Assembly (NCBI RefSeq): GCF_017916365.1
Contig: NZ_JAFMSU010000002.1
Coordinates: 1,550,001-1,614,000 of the forward strand
DNA from: Rufibacter roseolus
GTDB taxonomy: Bacteria; Bacteroidota; Bacteroidia; Cytophagales; Hymenobacteraceae
Reading direction: 5' to 3'
DNA length: 64,000 nucleotides
The notes under the pieces are model-generated. The model did no database searches and was not told where the DNA came from. It saw only the letters and a list, made by a program, of their open reading frames with translations. Below are positions 54,614 to 62,544 of the stretch, in pieces. Each line of letters begins with the position of its first letter. Positions within the stretch are counted from its first letter, which is position 1. The position numbers and the translations under genes are program-made.

Positions 54614-55396
54614 ATGGCTGGTAATAATCCTAACAGCAAACCAATGAACCTGACGCTGAAAGTTTGGAGACAGAAGAACTTCCAATCAGCAGGTAAAATG
54701 GAGACCTACCAAGTAAAAGATATATCCCCGGAAATGTCTTTCCTGGAAATGATGGACGTGCTGAACGAAGACCTTCTCCGTAAGGGCATTGATCCTGTTG
54801 CCTTTGACCACGACTGTAGAGAAGGTATCTGCGGAACGTGCAGCCTGTACATTAACGGCCGTGCCCATGGTCCGGAGCGCGGCACTACTACCTGCCAGCT
54901 GCACATGCGCAAGTTCTCTGACGGTGACACCATTACCATTGAGCCTTGGAGAGCGGGTCCTTTCCCTATCCTGAAAGACCTTATTGTAGACCGTTCTGCC
55001 ATGGACCGTATCCAGCAGGCAGGTGGTTACATCTCGGTGAACACCGGTGGGGTACCAGACGCGAATGAGATTCCAATTCCTAAGGACATTGCAGACAAAG
55101 CTTTTGACGCGGCAACCTGTATTCAGTGCGGTGCCTGCGTGGCGGCCTGTAAGAATGGTTCTGCCATGTTATTTGTAAGCGCGAAGGTTTCTCAGCTGGC
55201 CTTGTTGCCACAGGGTAAAGTAGAGCGCAAAACCCGCGTGGAGAACATGGTAGCCCAGATGGACAAAGAAGGTTTTGGCTCTTGTACCAATATTGGTTCT
55301 TGTGCTGCGGAGTGCCCGGTGGGGATCTCTCTGGAGAACATTGCAAAACTGAACCGCGAGTACATTGGAGCTGCTTTCACGTCTGAGAACGTTTAA
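54614..55396 (+). CDS. sdhB: Succinate dehydrogenase/fumarate reductase iron-sulfur subunit
   Basis: 260 aa. The 2Fe-2S ligands are Cys68, Cys73, Cys76 and Cys94. The second half has C169-x2-C172-x2-C175-x3-C179 and C224-x5-C230-x3-C234, covering the 4Fe-4S and 3Fe-4S clusters. It carries electrons between the flavin in SdhA and the hemes in SdhC. It is the last gene of the operon, with a terminator 19 bases beyond the stop. Confidence 0.95.
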   Translation: MAGNNPNSKPMNLTLKVWRQKNFQSAGKMETYQVKDISPEMSFLEMMDVLNEDLLRKGIDPVAFDHDCREGICGTCSLYINGRAHGPERGTTTCQLHMRKFSDGDTITIEPWRAGPFPILKDLIVDRSAMDRIQQAGGYISVNTGGVPDANEIPIPKDIADKAFDAATCIQCGACVAACKNGSAMLFVSAKVSQLALLPQGKVERKTRVENMVAQMDKEGFGSCTNIGSCAAECPVGISLENIAKLNREYIGAAFTSENV

Positions 55397-55414
55397 GCGT
55401 AACTGATTCTAATG

Positions 55415-55456
55415 AAAAGGCGGAGCTTCCCTGGGAGGCTCCGCCTTTTGTTTTTA
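55415..55456 (+). terminator. Intrinsic terminator of sdhCAB
   Basis: AAAAGGCGGAGC (55415-55426) pairs with GCTCCGCCTTTT (55438-55449), with an extended inner stem. GTTTTTAG follows; that T run begins a dispersed palindrome copy. Confidence 0.9.
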
Positions 55457-55487
55457 GTTTGATTTGTGAAAAAGGGGCTTAAAATAG
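55451..55487. repeat. Dispersed palindrome copy adjoining the sdh terminator
   Basis: Left half TTTTTAGTTTGATTTG (degenerate), right half GAAAAAGGGGCTTAAAATAG. It starts in the terminator T run. Confidence 0.55.
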
Positions 55488-55579
55488 AAGCAGAAGAAGT
55501 TCTGGCTAGATGGGTAAGCCGCCAAAAGCAGTAACTTTAGAGCCGCTTACGCTGTTAAACTAGCCTAACCTATTACTTA

Positions 55580-56104
55580 ATGATACTCATTATCTCGGGT
55601 ACTAACCGACCTAATTCCATCACCCTGAAGGTAGCCAAACTGTACCAGCAACTGTTAGCTGACAGAGGACAGGAATCAGACATTTTGGACTTACAAGATC
55701 TTCCACTTGATTTTGCCTCGCCCAACCTCTACAAGAGCGAACTTTACTCCCAAGAATTCATCAACCTAAGGAAACGCGTGGCCGATGTGCAGAAGATGGT
55801 ATTTGTGGTGCCGGAATATAACTGCTCTTACCCAGGGGTGCTCAAGGCCTTTATTGATGGCTTGGAGTACCCAGATGCCCTGCGCAGAAAGAAAGGTGCC
55901 CTAGTGGGCCTGTCTACTGGAAGCCAAGGCGGGAACATCGCGCTGAGCCACCTCACCGATGTGCTCCACTATTGCGGGCTGCACGTGCTGGCCCAGAAAC
56001 CCCGCTTCCCATACATCCACAAGCACATGCAGGAAGGACAGTTCACCAATCCGCTGTACCGCCAGCTTCTGGAAGAGCAGATCGAGGAGTTCCTCTCTTT
56101 TTGA
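55580..56104 (+). CDS. NADPH-dependent FMN reductase-like flavoprotein
   Basis: 174 aa flavodoxin-like fold. ILIISGTNRPNSITLKVA at the N-terminus is the phosphate-binding loop, VFVVPEYNCSYPGVLKAFIDGLE (about 73-95) is the FMN-binding motif, and LVGLSTGSQGGNIAL the second. Family members (ArsH/azoreductase/chromate reductase relatives) reduce quinones or flavins with NADPH; the substrate here is unknown. An imperfect -7 box (TAACTTTA, 55533-55540) lies 40 bases upstream. It is a single gene. Confidence 0.88.
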   Translation: MILIISGTNRPNSITLKVAKLYQQLLADRGQESDILDLQDLPLDFASPNLYKSELYSQEFINLRKRVADVQKMVFVVPEYNCSYPGVLKAFIDGLEYPDALRRKKGALVGLSTGSQGGNIALSHLTDVLHYCGLHVLAQKPRFPYIHKHMQEGQFTNPLYRQLLEEQIEEFLSF

Positions 56105-56113
56105 GACGCAGAT

Positions 56114-56145
56114 GTAGGGGCAACGTTGGTGGTTACCCTTAACGG
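56114..56145. repeat. GTAGGGGCAA palindrome, copy 1 (degenerate)
   Basis: Starts GTAGGGGCAAC, ends GGTTACCCTTAACGG. The arms pair imperfectly. A better copy lies 120 bases downstream. Confidence 0.6.
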
Positions 56146-56265
56146 CTATAGCAGCTAAACAGGTTATTTTAGAGAACGCCTCACCAAGTTGCACTTGAGG
56201 ATTATAGTCCTCCTATAGGTGGACAGCCACCAACAAATGACTGAAGGCGCAACAGAAAACAATGT

Positions 56266-56295
56266 GTAGGGGCAATCACAAGGGTTGCCCTACGG
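56266..56295. repeat. GTAGGGGCAA palindrome, copy 2
   Basis: GTAGGGGCAA pairs with TTGCCCTAC with one bulged G. Repeats of this kind are scattered in many bacterial genomes. Confidence 0.7.
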
Positions 56296-56344
56296 TCCAG
56301 ATACATTCCTTAAAAAGGCGCTGATTCACATTTCCCCTAAAACC

Positions 56345-56389
56345 AAAAAAGAAGCCCTGAAACGCAATCCGTTTCAGGGCTTCTTTTTT
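56345..56389. terminator. Bidirectional terminator between FMN reductase and ftsZ
   Basis: Perfect 20-base arms (56345-56364 and 56370-56389, core GAAGCCCTGAAACG/CGTTTCAGGGCTTC) with a 5-base loop and six T residues at the end on both strands. It serves as the terminator of the division cluster. Confidence 0.9.
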
Positions 56390-56408
56390 GAAAACAGGGC
56401 TAAGTCGC

Positions 56409-57917
56409 CTAGTCTACATTATCATGCAGGAAACGGTTGTCTCCTAAAAGTTCGTTGTCATCGTTCAGGTTGAAGCGGGAGATCTTCTGCTCCGCTGAAG
56501 GCACCACGTTCTCCAACTGCACGTTTCTGCGCAGGTAAGCAGGAACTTCCAGTTTCTCTTTGATAGAGGCATCTGAATAAGCATCGGCGCTCAGTCTGCG
56601 GAGACGCTCGCGGCGCTCATCCATGCGGCTCTGCTGCGGATCTCTTACTTCCTGCACCGGCTCTGGCACGAAAACCTCTTCCTCATAGGCAGGGGTTACC
56701 ACACCATTATCAGAATCCAGGTCAAAAACAATACGATTGGTATTCTCAGCTACAGGAGCGGGCTTGCGCACTGGCTCATTCGCAACCAACTGGTTAGCGG
56801 ACGCAGGCGGGGTTACCGTGTAAGTGGCGGATACTACCGGAGCGACTGGCTCTACAACTTCCTCAGTTACAGCCTGAGGCGCAGTTGCTCCAACTGGTGC
56901 TGCTGCCTCAAAAGACTTTTTTGGGGCAGGCAGGCTTTCAATTTCGCGTGCAAAACCAGTAGCAATCACGGTTACCCGTATGCTGGCTCCCAAAGAAGAA
57001 TCAATCCCGTGGCCAAAGATCACCTCTGAATCATCGCCGGCTTTCTCCTGGATGTAATCAGTTATCTCGGTCAGTTCATCCATTTCCAGCTCCGCCTGGT
57101 CACCAGACATGATGGAAAGAAGGATTTTCTGGGCTCCGTGGATATCGGTGTTGTTGAGCAACGGAGAAGACAAAGATTCCTCAGCAGCCCGCAGTGCTCT
57201 GTTCTCACCTTCGGTGATGGCAGAACCCATTACGGCAGCGCCGGAGTCTTTCATTACCGTCTTCACGTCTTCAAAGTCCACGTTCACCTCAGAAGTCACC
57301 GTGATGATCTCGGCAATACTTTTGGCGGCAGTGGTCAGGACGTTATCGGCTTTGGCAAACGCCGCCCGGATAGGCAGGTTCCCAAACATCTCGCGCAGTT
57401 TGTCATTGAGGATAACAAGAACGGTATCGCAGTTGTCGCTCAGTTCTTTGATACCGTTATCAGCGGCGGTGCGTTTCTTACGGCCTTCAAACGCGAAAGG
57501 AGCAGTCACGATACCCACCGTAAGGATGTCCATCTCTTTGGCCACCTTGGCAATTACCGGAGCGGCACCGGTTCCGGTTCCACCTCCCATACCTGCCGTG
57601 ATGAATACCATCTTGGTGTGGGCACCTAACAGTTCTCTTATCTCTTCCTTACTTTCTAAGGCAGCCTGTTTGCCACGCTCCGGGTTAGCCCCAGCACCAA
57701 GTCCTTCGGTAAGGGTGGTCCCGATCTGGAGTTTGTTAGGCACACTGCTGCTTTTCAACGCCTGTTCATCGGTATTGCACACCACAAACTCCACGTCCTT
57801 AATGCCTTGGTTGAACATGTGGTTCACGGCATTGCTTCCCCCTCCGCCAACACCAATTACCTTGATGATAGATTTGGAGTGCGATGGCACATCAAACTTA
57901 TACGATGAAAAACTCAT
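56409..57917 (-). CDS. ftsZ: Cell division GTPase FtsZ
   Basis: 502 aa. GTP-binding GVGGGGSNA near 22-30 and the tubulin signature GGGTGTGAAP (111-120); the T7 catalytic loop N212-V-D-F-E-D217. The GTPase core ends near residue 335. A long Pro/Val/Ala-rich linker follows, with a basic stretch (RMDERRERLRRL), then a C-terminal end ISRFNLNDDNELLGDNRFLH that may be the protein-contact tail. It polymerises into the Z ring at mid-cell. It is the last gene of the minus-strand cluster, 23 bases after ftsA. Confidence 0.97.
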   Translation of the reverse strand: MSFSSYKFDVPSHSKSIIKVIGVGGGGSNAVNHMFNQGIKDVEFVVCNTDEQALKSSSVPNKLQIGTTLTEGLGAGANPERGKQAALESKEEIRELLGAHTKMVFITAGMGGGTGTGAAPVIAKVAKEMDILTVGIVTAPFAFEGRKKRTAADNGIKELSDNCDTVLVILNDKLREMFGNLPIRAAFAKADNVLTTAAKSIAEIITVTSEVNVDFEDVKTVMKDSGAAVMGSAITEGENRALRAAEESLSSPLLNNTDIHGAQKILLSIMSGDQAELEMDELTEITDYIQEKAGDDSEVIFGHGIDSSLGASIRVTVIATGFAREIESLPAPKKSFEAAAPVGATAPQAVTEEVVEPVAPVVSATYTVTPPASANQLVANEPVRKPAPVAENTNRIVFDLDSDNGVVTPAYEEEVFVPEPVQEVRDPQQSRMDERRERLRRLSADAYSDASIKEKLEVPAYLRRNVQLENVVPSAEQKISRFNLNDDNELLGDNRFLHDNVD

Positions 57918-57940
57918 GTTATCTCTCCTGAAATTACGCG

Positions 57941-59278
57941 TTAATAGTTCTGTTGCTTATCGTCAAAATCATCGATCAGCATGCTTTTGGTACGCTCCAT
58001 TATCTTACTGAAGAAACCTACCCCACCTCCACTGTTGCTAGCCTTCTGAACAGGTTTCACCTCATTGGTGCTCCGGACAACCGGCGTGTTAGCCATTTCT
58101 GTATAGCGGTTCACCCGCTCATCCAGTGCCTGGTAACCCGCCAGAACCAAACCTACGGTAGTTGCAAACATGGGGCTTTTCACAGAGTCTATCTTGCTCT
58201 TACCCAAATGCTCATTCGGATATCCGATACGGGCATCAAGGCCTGTCAAGTACTCTACTAATTGCACCAGGTTCTGCAGTTGCGCACCGCCTCCGGTAAT
58301 CACAACGCCTGCCGCCAATTGGTTGGCATACCCGCTTCTAACAATTTCTGAGTAAACGAGTTCAACAATTTCCTCCATTCTTGCTTCTATAATGAAAGCA
58401 AGGTTTTTTAAGGATATTTCTTTAGGGGTCCGGTCACGCAGGCCAGGGATGGAAACTATCTCATTATCAGAGGCTTCGTCTGCAATGGCCTTTCCAAAAC
58501 GCACCTTCAGTTGCTCAGCCTGGTTCTGCATAACCATGCAACCCTGCTTGATGTCTGAGGTTATGATGTTCCCCCCGAAAGGAAGAACTGCGGTGTGCCG
58601 GATAATATTGTCTTTGAAGATAGCCAGGTCTGTGGTTCCGCCCCCAATGTCAATCAGGGCAACCCCTGCCTCGCGCTCTTCTTCGCTCAGCACAGACATG
58701 CAGGAAGCCAACGGCTCAAGAATGAGTTGGTCAATCTCCAGACCAGCGCGGCTGATACACTTGGTGATGTTGTTCACCGCGTTAGACTGGGCCGTGATGA
58801 TGTGGAAGTTGCCTTCCAGACGCACACCAGACATGCCTACCGGATCCATAATACCATCTTCGTAGTCCACTTTGTAGTCTTGTGGCATTACGTGGATGAT
58901 CTCACTGCCCGGTGGTGTCACCAGACGGTACATATCATTGGTAAGACGGTTCACGTCTTCCACGGTGATCTCGCTGTCAAGGGAGGTGCGTGTGATGGAG
59001 CCGTTGTGCTGCAGACTCTTGATGTGCTGCCCGGCAATACCCACGTTCACTACCTTTATGTCAATGCCAGATTGCTCTTCGGCCTGTTTTATCGCTTTAC
59101 GGATGGCTTCAACGGTTTTGTCAATGTTGCTTACCATGCCCCGCACTACCCCTTCAGAAACCGCTTTCCCCAAGCCAAGGATCTCTAGCTTGCCGTATTC
59201 ATTCTTCCTACCTACCAGCGCGCAAATTTTGGTTGTTCCAATGTCTAAGCCTACAACTATTTTGTCGTTCTGCGTCAT
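57941..59278 (-). CDS. ftsA: Cell division protein FtsA
   Basis: 445 aa actin-like ATPase. VVGLDIGTTKICALVG (about 8-23) is the first phosphate loop, an inserted SHS2/1C domain follows near 80-165, and VALIDIGGGTTDLAIF is phosphate 2. GVVITGGGAQLQNLV is the adenosine motif. The C-terminal FFSKIMERTKSMLIDDF fits the amphipathic membrane-targeting helix. It tethers FtsZ filaments to the inner membrane. It begins 8 bases after ftsQ. Confidence 0.96.
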   Translation of the reverse strand: MTQNDKIVVGLDIGTTKICALVGRKNEYGKLEILGLGKAVSEGVVRGMVSNIDKTVEAIRKAIKQAEEQSGIDIKVVNVGIAGQHIKSLQHNGSITRTSLDSEITVEDVNRLTNDMYRLVTPPGSEIIHVMPQDYKVDYEDGIMDPVGMSGVRLEGNFHIITAQSNAVNNITKCISRAGLEIDQLILEPLASCMSVLSEEEREAGVALIDIGGGTTDLAIFKDNIIRHTAVLPFGGNIITSDIKQGCMVMQNQAEQLKVRFGKAIADEASDNEIVSIPGLRDRTPKEISLKNLAFIIEARMEEIVELVYSEIVRSGYANQLAAGVVITGGGAQLQNLVQLVEYLTGLDARIGYPNEHLGKSKIDSVKSPMFATTVGLVLAGYQALDERVNRYTEMANTPVVRSTNEVKPVQKASNSGGGVGFFSKIMERTKSMLIDDFDDKQQNY

Positions 59279-59286
59279 GTTCTTAA

Positions 59287-60048
59287 TTATTCACAAATAA
59301 TCTGATCCTTGTATTCCACATTCAATCGGCTGTACTTATCCCAACCCACTACTGGCATCACTTCTTTGTAGAAGATGAAAAGCCTTCTGAATTTCTCCTG
59401 CACATTCACCGGTTTCCCGAATTCAATGCGCTGGTCACCCACCTGGGTCAAAAAGCTCACCTTGCCTTGCTGGTCAATGTCCATGTGGGCAAGCTGTGCG
59501 TTCCAGAACGGGTCTTTTTCAATGTACCGTAGCAGGGACAGATACGCAATTCCCACTGAGTCCTGAAAAAAGGAGCCTCCTTTGGCAGATGTCACCACTG
59601 ATGCTGTCACAGGTATGACATGGGCCGTGTATAGGGTAGACAAAGGCAGCTGGTTTCCTTCTTCGTCTAAGTACACGTCCTTCTCAGTGCTTAGCAACCT
59701 GGCTATTGGCCGGTTTTGCTGAATCGTGACATTGATGTTTCCCTCCAGATCACGAGAGACCTCCGCTTCGCGCACAAATTTATGCGATTTAATCCGCATT
59801 TCCAGCCGCTTGAGGTCAATCTCCTCTTTTTTCATTCCCGTGAGTGGCTGACTCCCGTTACGGGTCAGCAGCGCCATCACTTCCGATTCACTAAGAAAGT
59901 AATTGTTATACTCATTATCAATTTTAATATTAACTTTTTTACATATTTTTCCCTCCTGTCTAGCTTTTGAAAATCCCGCTAAAAACACAAAGCCCCCCAT
60001 GCAAAAAACGGCAAATAGAAGCGCTTTTACCTTTCTATTCCATAACAT
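59287..60048 (-). CDS. ftsQ: Cell division protein FtsQ/DivIB
   Basis: 253 aa bitopic protein. One membrane helix (ALLFAVFCMGGFVFLAGF, about 10-27), a short POTRA-like region (about 40-110), then the FtsQ beta domain ending in WDKYSRLNVEYKDQIICE. Bacteroidota FtsQ is divergent, but size, topology and position between murC and ftsA are decisive. Its start overlaps the 3' end of murC by 14 bases. Confidence 0.9.
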   Translation of the reverse strand: MLWNRKVKALLFAVFCMGGFVFLAGFSKARQEGKICKKVNIKIDNEYNNYFLSESEVMALLTRNGSQPLTGMKKEEIDLKRLEMRIKSHKFVREAEVSRDLEGNINVTIQQNRPIARLLSTEKDVYLDEEGNQLPLSTLYTAHVIPVTASVVTSAKGGSFFQDSVGIAYLSLLRYIEKDPFWNAQLAHMDIDQQGKVSFLTQVGDQRIEFGKPVNVQEKFRRLFIFYKEVMPVVGWDKYSRLNVEYKDQIICE

Positions 60049-61441
60049 GGTCCTTCTCCTCCAGTAAGCATTTAATCTCTGGCACCAAGGTATCTATATC
60101 TCCGGCCCCAACGGTAGCTAACACATTATAGTCCAAATCATTTGCCAATAATTCCAACACTTCATTTTTGCGCAAAAGACGCTTATTTGTCTTTAATTGC
60201 TCAAACAATAGTGCCGAGTTTACCCCGGGAATTGGCAGTTCCCGTGCCGGATATATCTCCAAGAGCCATACCTCATCCGCGAGGCTCAGGCTTCGGGCAA
60301 ATCCATCTAAAAAGTCGCGGGTGCGAGTGAATAGGTGCGGTTGAAAGATTACCCTCAGCTTCTGCCCCGGATACAACGCCCTTACCGATTGAAGGAACGC
60401 CTCTATCTCTCTGGGGTGGTGAGCATAATCATCTAAATATACTCTTTTTTCAGATGCAAATACCTTTTCGAACCGTCTTTTTACACCCGTATATTCTGAA
60501 ATTCCCGACCTTATTTTTTCCACCGGAACACCTAGTAAAGAAACCGCCTGGGCAGCCGCCAAAGCGTTCTCCACGTTATGAAACCCAGGGACCTGCAAAG
60601 CAGTCTGGGGCAGAAGTAAGTTCCGTCCCTGCGCCGAAAATTTCATGGCGCCATCGGCAATCTTCACATCTGTGGCGCTTAGTTCCTCATTCTCAAGTCC
60701 GTACCTGATCACGGTCACCGTTGGGTCAACCGCCTGGGCCAGGGACTGATCGGCGGTGTGGTTGAGCAACAAATAACCGTTAGGTTTGATCTGCCGCACA
60801 AACTGCCGGAACGAGTCCACCAAAGCTTCTTTCTGACCGTAGATGTCCAGGTGATCAGGATCGGTGGAGGTGACAATGGCGATGTCTGGGTACAGGGTGA
60901 GGAACGAGCGGTCGTACTCATCGGCCTCCACCACGGCCAGGGCGCGCTCCTCTTCCTGGTGCGGCAACAGCAGGTTTGAGCCTAGATCGGTAGAAATGCC
61001 ACCTAAAAAGGCGGAGGTGGAAACATTAGCGTGGTGCAGCAGATGCGCCACCATAGACGAAGTGGTGGTTTTACCATGCGTGCCGGCCACCGCCACCAAG
61101 TATTGGTTCTTGGTCAGCAGACCCAGCACCTGCGAGCGCTTCATGATGGTAAAGCCTTCCCTTTCCAGGTACTGCCACTCTGCGTGGGTGGCAGGAACGG
61201 CCGGCGTTAAGACCACCAGCGTTTCTGCCTTGTTTTCCCTAAATGAGGCCGGAATCAGCGCTACGTCATCTTCAAAATGGATGTTGGCGCCTTCCTCGGC
61301 CAGCTTCTGGGTTAAGGGCGTGGGTGTTTTGTCATAGCCGGCTACGGCGAATCCTTTGGCCAGGAACCACCGGGCGACGGCACTCATGCCAATGCCCCCG
61401 ATGCCTAGGAAATAGATATGGCGGTATTGGTGCAGATTCAT
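60035..61441 (-). CDS. murC: UDP-N-acetylmuramate--L-alanine ligase
   Basis: 468 aa three-domain Mur ligase. GIGGIGMS (13-20) binds the UDP sugar, GTHGKTTT (120-127) is the ATP P-loop, and EADEYDRSFL, then DDYAHHPREIEA with NxxNxxAA-like ENALAAAQA complete the family signatures. It adds L-Ala to UDP-MurNAc in the cytosol. It overlaps murG by one base upstream and ftsQ by 14 downstream. Confidence 0.97.
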   Translation of the reverse strand: MNLHQYRHIYFLGIGGIGMSAVARWFLAKGFAVAGYDKTPTPLTQKLAEEGANIHFEDDVALIPASFRENKAETLVVLTPAVPATHAEWQYLEREGFTIMKRSQVLGLLTKNQYLVAVAGTHGKTTTSSMVAHLLHHANVSTSAFLGGISTDLGSNLLLPHQEEERALAVVEADEYDRSFLTLYPDIAIVTSTDPDHLDIYGQKEALVDSFRQFVRQIKPNGYLLLNHTADQSLAQAVDPTVTVIRYGLENEELSATDVKIADGAMKFSAQGRNLLLPQTALQVPGFHNVENALAAAQAVSLLGVPVEKIRSGISEYTGVKRRFEKVFASEKRVYLDDYAHHPREIEAFLQSVRALYPGQKLRVIFQPHLFTRTRDFLDGFARSLSLADEVWLLEIYPARELPIPGVNSALLFEQLKTNKRLLRKNEVLELLANDLDYNVLATVGAGDIDTLVPEIKCLLEEKDHVME

Positions 61442-62544
61442 CAGGTTAGCTTCAGAAGTTCTTGGACAATGGCTTCGGTGGCGTGCGGCTTGGCCAATTG
61501 GGCAATATTCTCACGCAACGTTTGCTGCCTAGCGGGGTCTTTGGCTAAAGCAAAAGCGGCATCCCACAGTTTCTGCGAGGCCTCAAAGTCTTTCACCAGC
61601 ACGGCGGCGTCTTTCTGCACCAGGGCCATGGCGTTTTTGGTCTGATGGTCTTCGGCCACGTTGGGCGAAGGCACCAGGATGGACGGCTTTTTAGCCAGGC
61701 ACAGCTCCGAGATGGAAAGTGCCCCGGCCCTTGAGATCACCACATCGGCGGCGGCGTAGGCCAAATCCATCCGTTTGATGAAGTCATAGGCCCTGACCTG
61801 GTCGGCGGGATAGTTCCTGGCCGATTCCTCGGCGGTCGGGAAAAAGGCCTTCCCGGTTTGCCAGATGAGGTTGTAGCCCGCCTCCAGGATTTTCTGCAGC
61901 GCTCCTTGGGTGCTCTGGTTCAAGGTGCGTGCGCCCAAACTGCCACCGATCACCAGAAACGTGAGCCGATCCGGGTTCAGGCCGAAAAACTGCATGGCCT
62001 CGGTCCGCTTGCCTTCCAGTTCTGCGATATCACGCCGCACGGGGTTGCCGGTGAGCACGATTTTGGCGCTGGGGAAATACTTGTACATGCTGTCATAAGC
62101 CACGCAGACTTTGTCCACTTTGTTGGCCAGCAGCTTATTGGTGATGCCCGCGTGGGAGTTCTGCTCCTGTATCAAGGACGGGATCTCCATTTTAGTGGCC
62201 GCATACAGCAAAGGGCCGCTGGCGTAACCACCCACCCCTACTACCGCATCGGGTTTGAAATCTTTGATAATCTTGTAGGCCTTCCGGATGCTGGAGATCA
62301 CTTTCAGCGGAAAGGAAAGGTTGTCTACCGTTAGGCGACGCTGAAGTCCACTGATCCAGAGCCCGATGATTTTATAACCGGCCTCAGGCACGCGCGTCAT
62401 CTCCATCCGCCCCTGAGCCCCCACGAACAGGATCTCCGCCGACGGGTGCAGGCGTTTGATCTCGTTGGCGATGGCCACTGCCGGGTAAATGTGCCCACCG
62501 GTACCCCCGCCGCTGATAATGAATCTATATTGTTTCTCAGGCAT
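61441..62544 (-). CDS. murG: Undecaprenyldiphospho-muramoylpentapeptide beta-N-acetylglucosaminyltransferase
   Basis: 367 aa GT-B enzyme. GGGTGGHIYPA (12-22) is G loop 1, VGVGGYASGPLLYAA is G loop 2, QEQNSHAGITNKLLA contacts the acceptor, and VIGGSLGARTLNQ plus SRAGALSISELCLAKKPSILVPSPNVAEDHQTKNA form the UDP-GlcNAc site. It makes lipid II on the inner face of the membrane. It overlaps ftsW by 8 bases. Confidence 0.97.
   Translation of the reverse strand: MPEKQYRFIISGGGTGGHIYPAVAIANEIKRLHPSAEILFVGAQGRMEMTRVPEAGYKIIGLWISGLQRRLTVDNLSFPLKVISSIRKAYKIIKDFKPDAVVGVGGYASGPLLYAATKMEIPSLIQEQNSHAGITNKLLANKVDKVCVAYDSMYKYFPSAKIVLTGNPVRRDIAELEGKRTEAMQFFGLNPDRLTFLVIGGSLGARTLNQSTQGALQKILEAGYNLIWQTGKAFFPTAEESARNYPADQVRAYDFIKRMDLAYAAADVVISRAGALSISELCLAKKPSILVPSPNVAEDHQTKNAMALVQKDAAVLVKDFEASQKLWDAAFALAKDPARQQTLRENIAQLAKPHATEAIVQELLKLT

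Larger units (their letters stand above)
56105..56408. other. Convergent intergenic region, 304 bp
   Basis: Between the FMN reductase and ftsZ. Contains two copies of a GTAGGGGCAA palindrome (56114-56145, 56266-56295), a 20-bp bidirectional terminator (56345-56389) and a half copy of the dispersed palindrome (GAAAACAGGGCTAAGTCG, 56390-56407). No gene. Confidence 0.65.
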
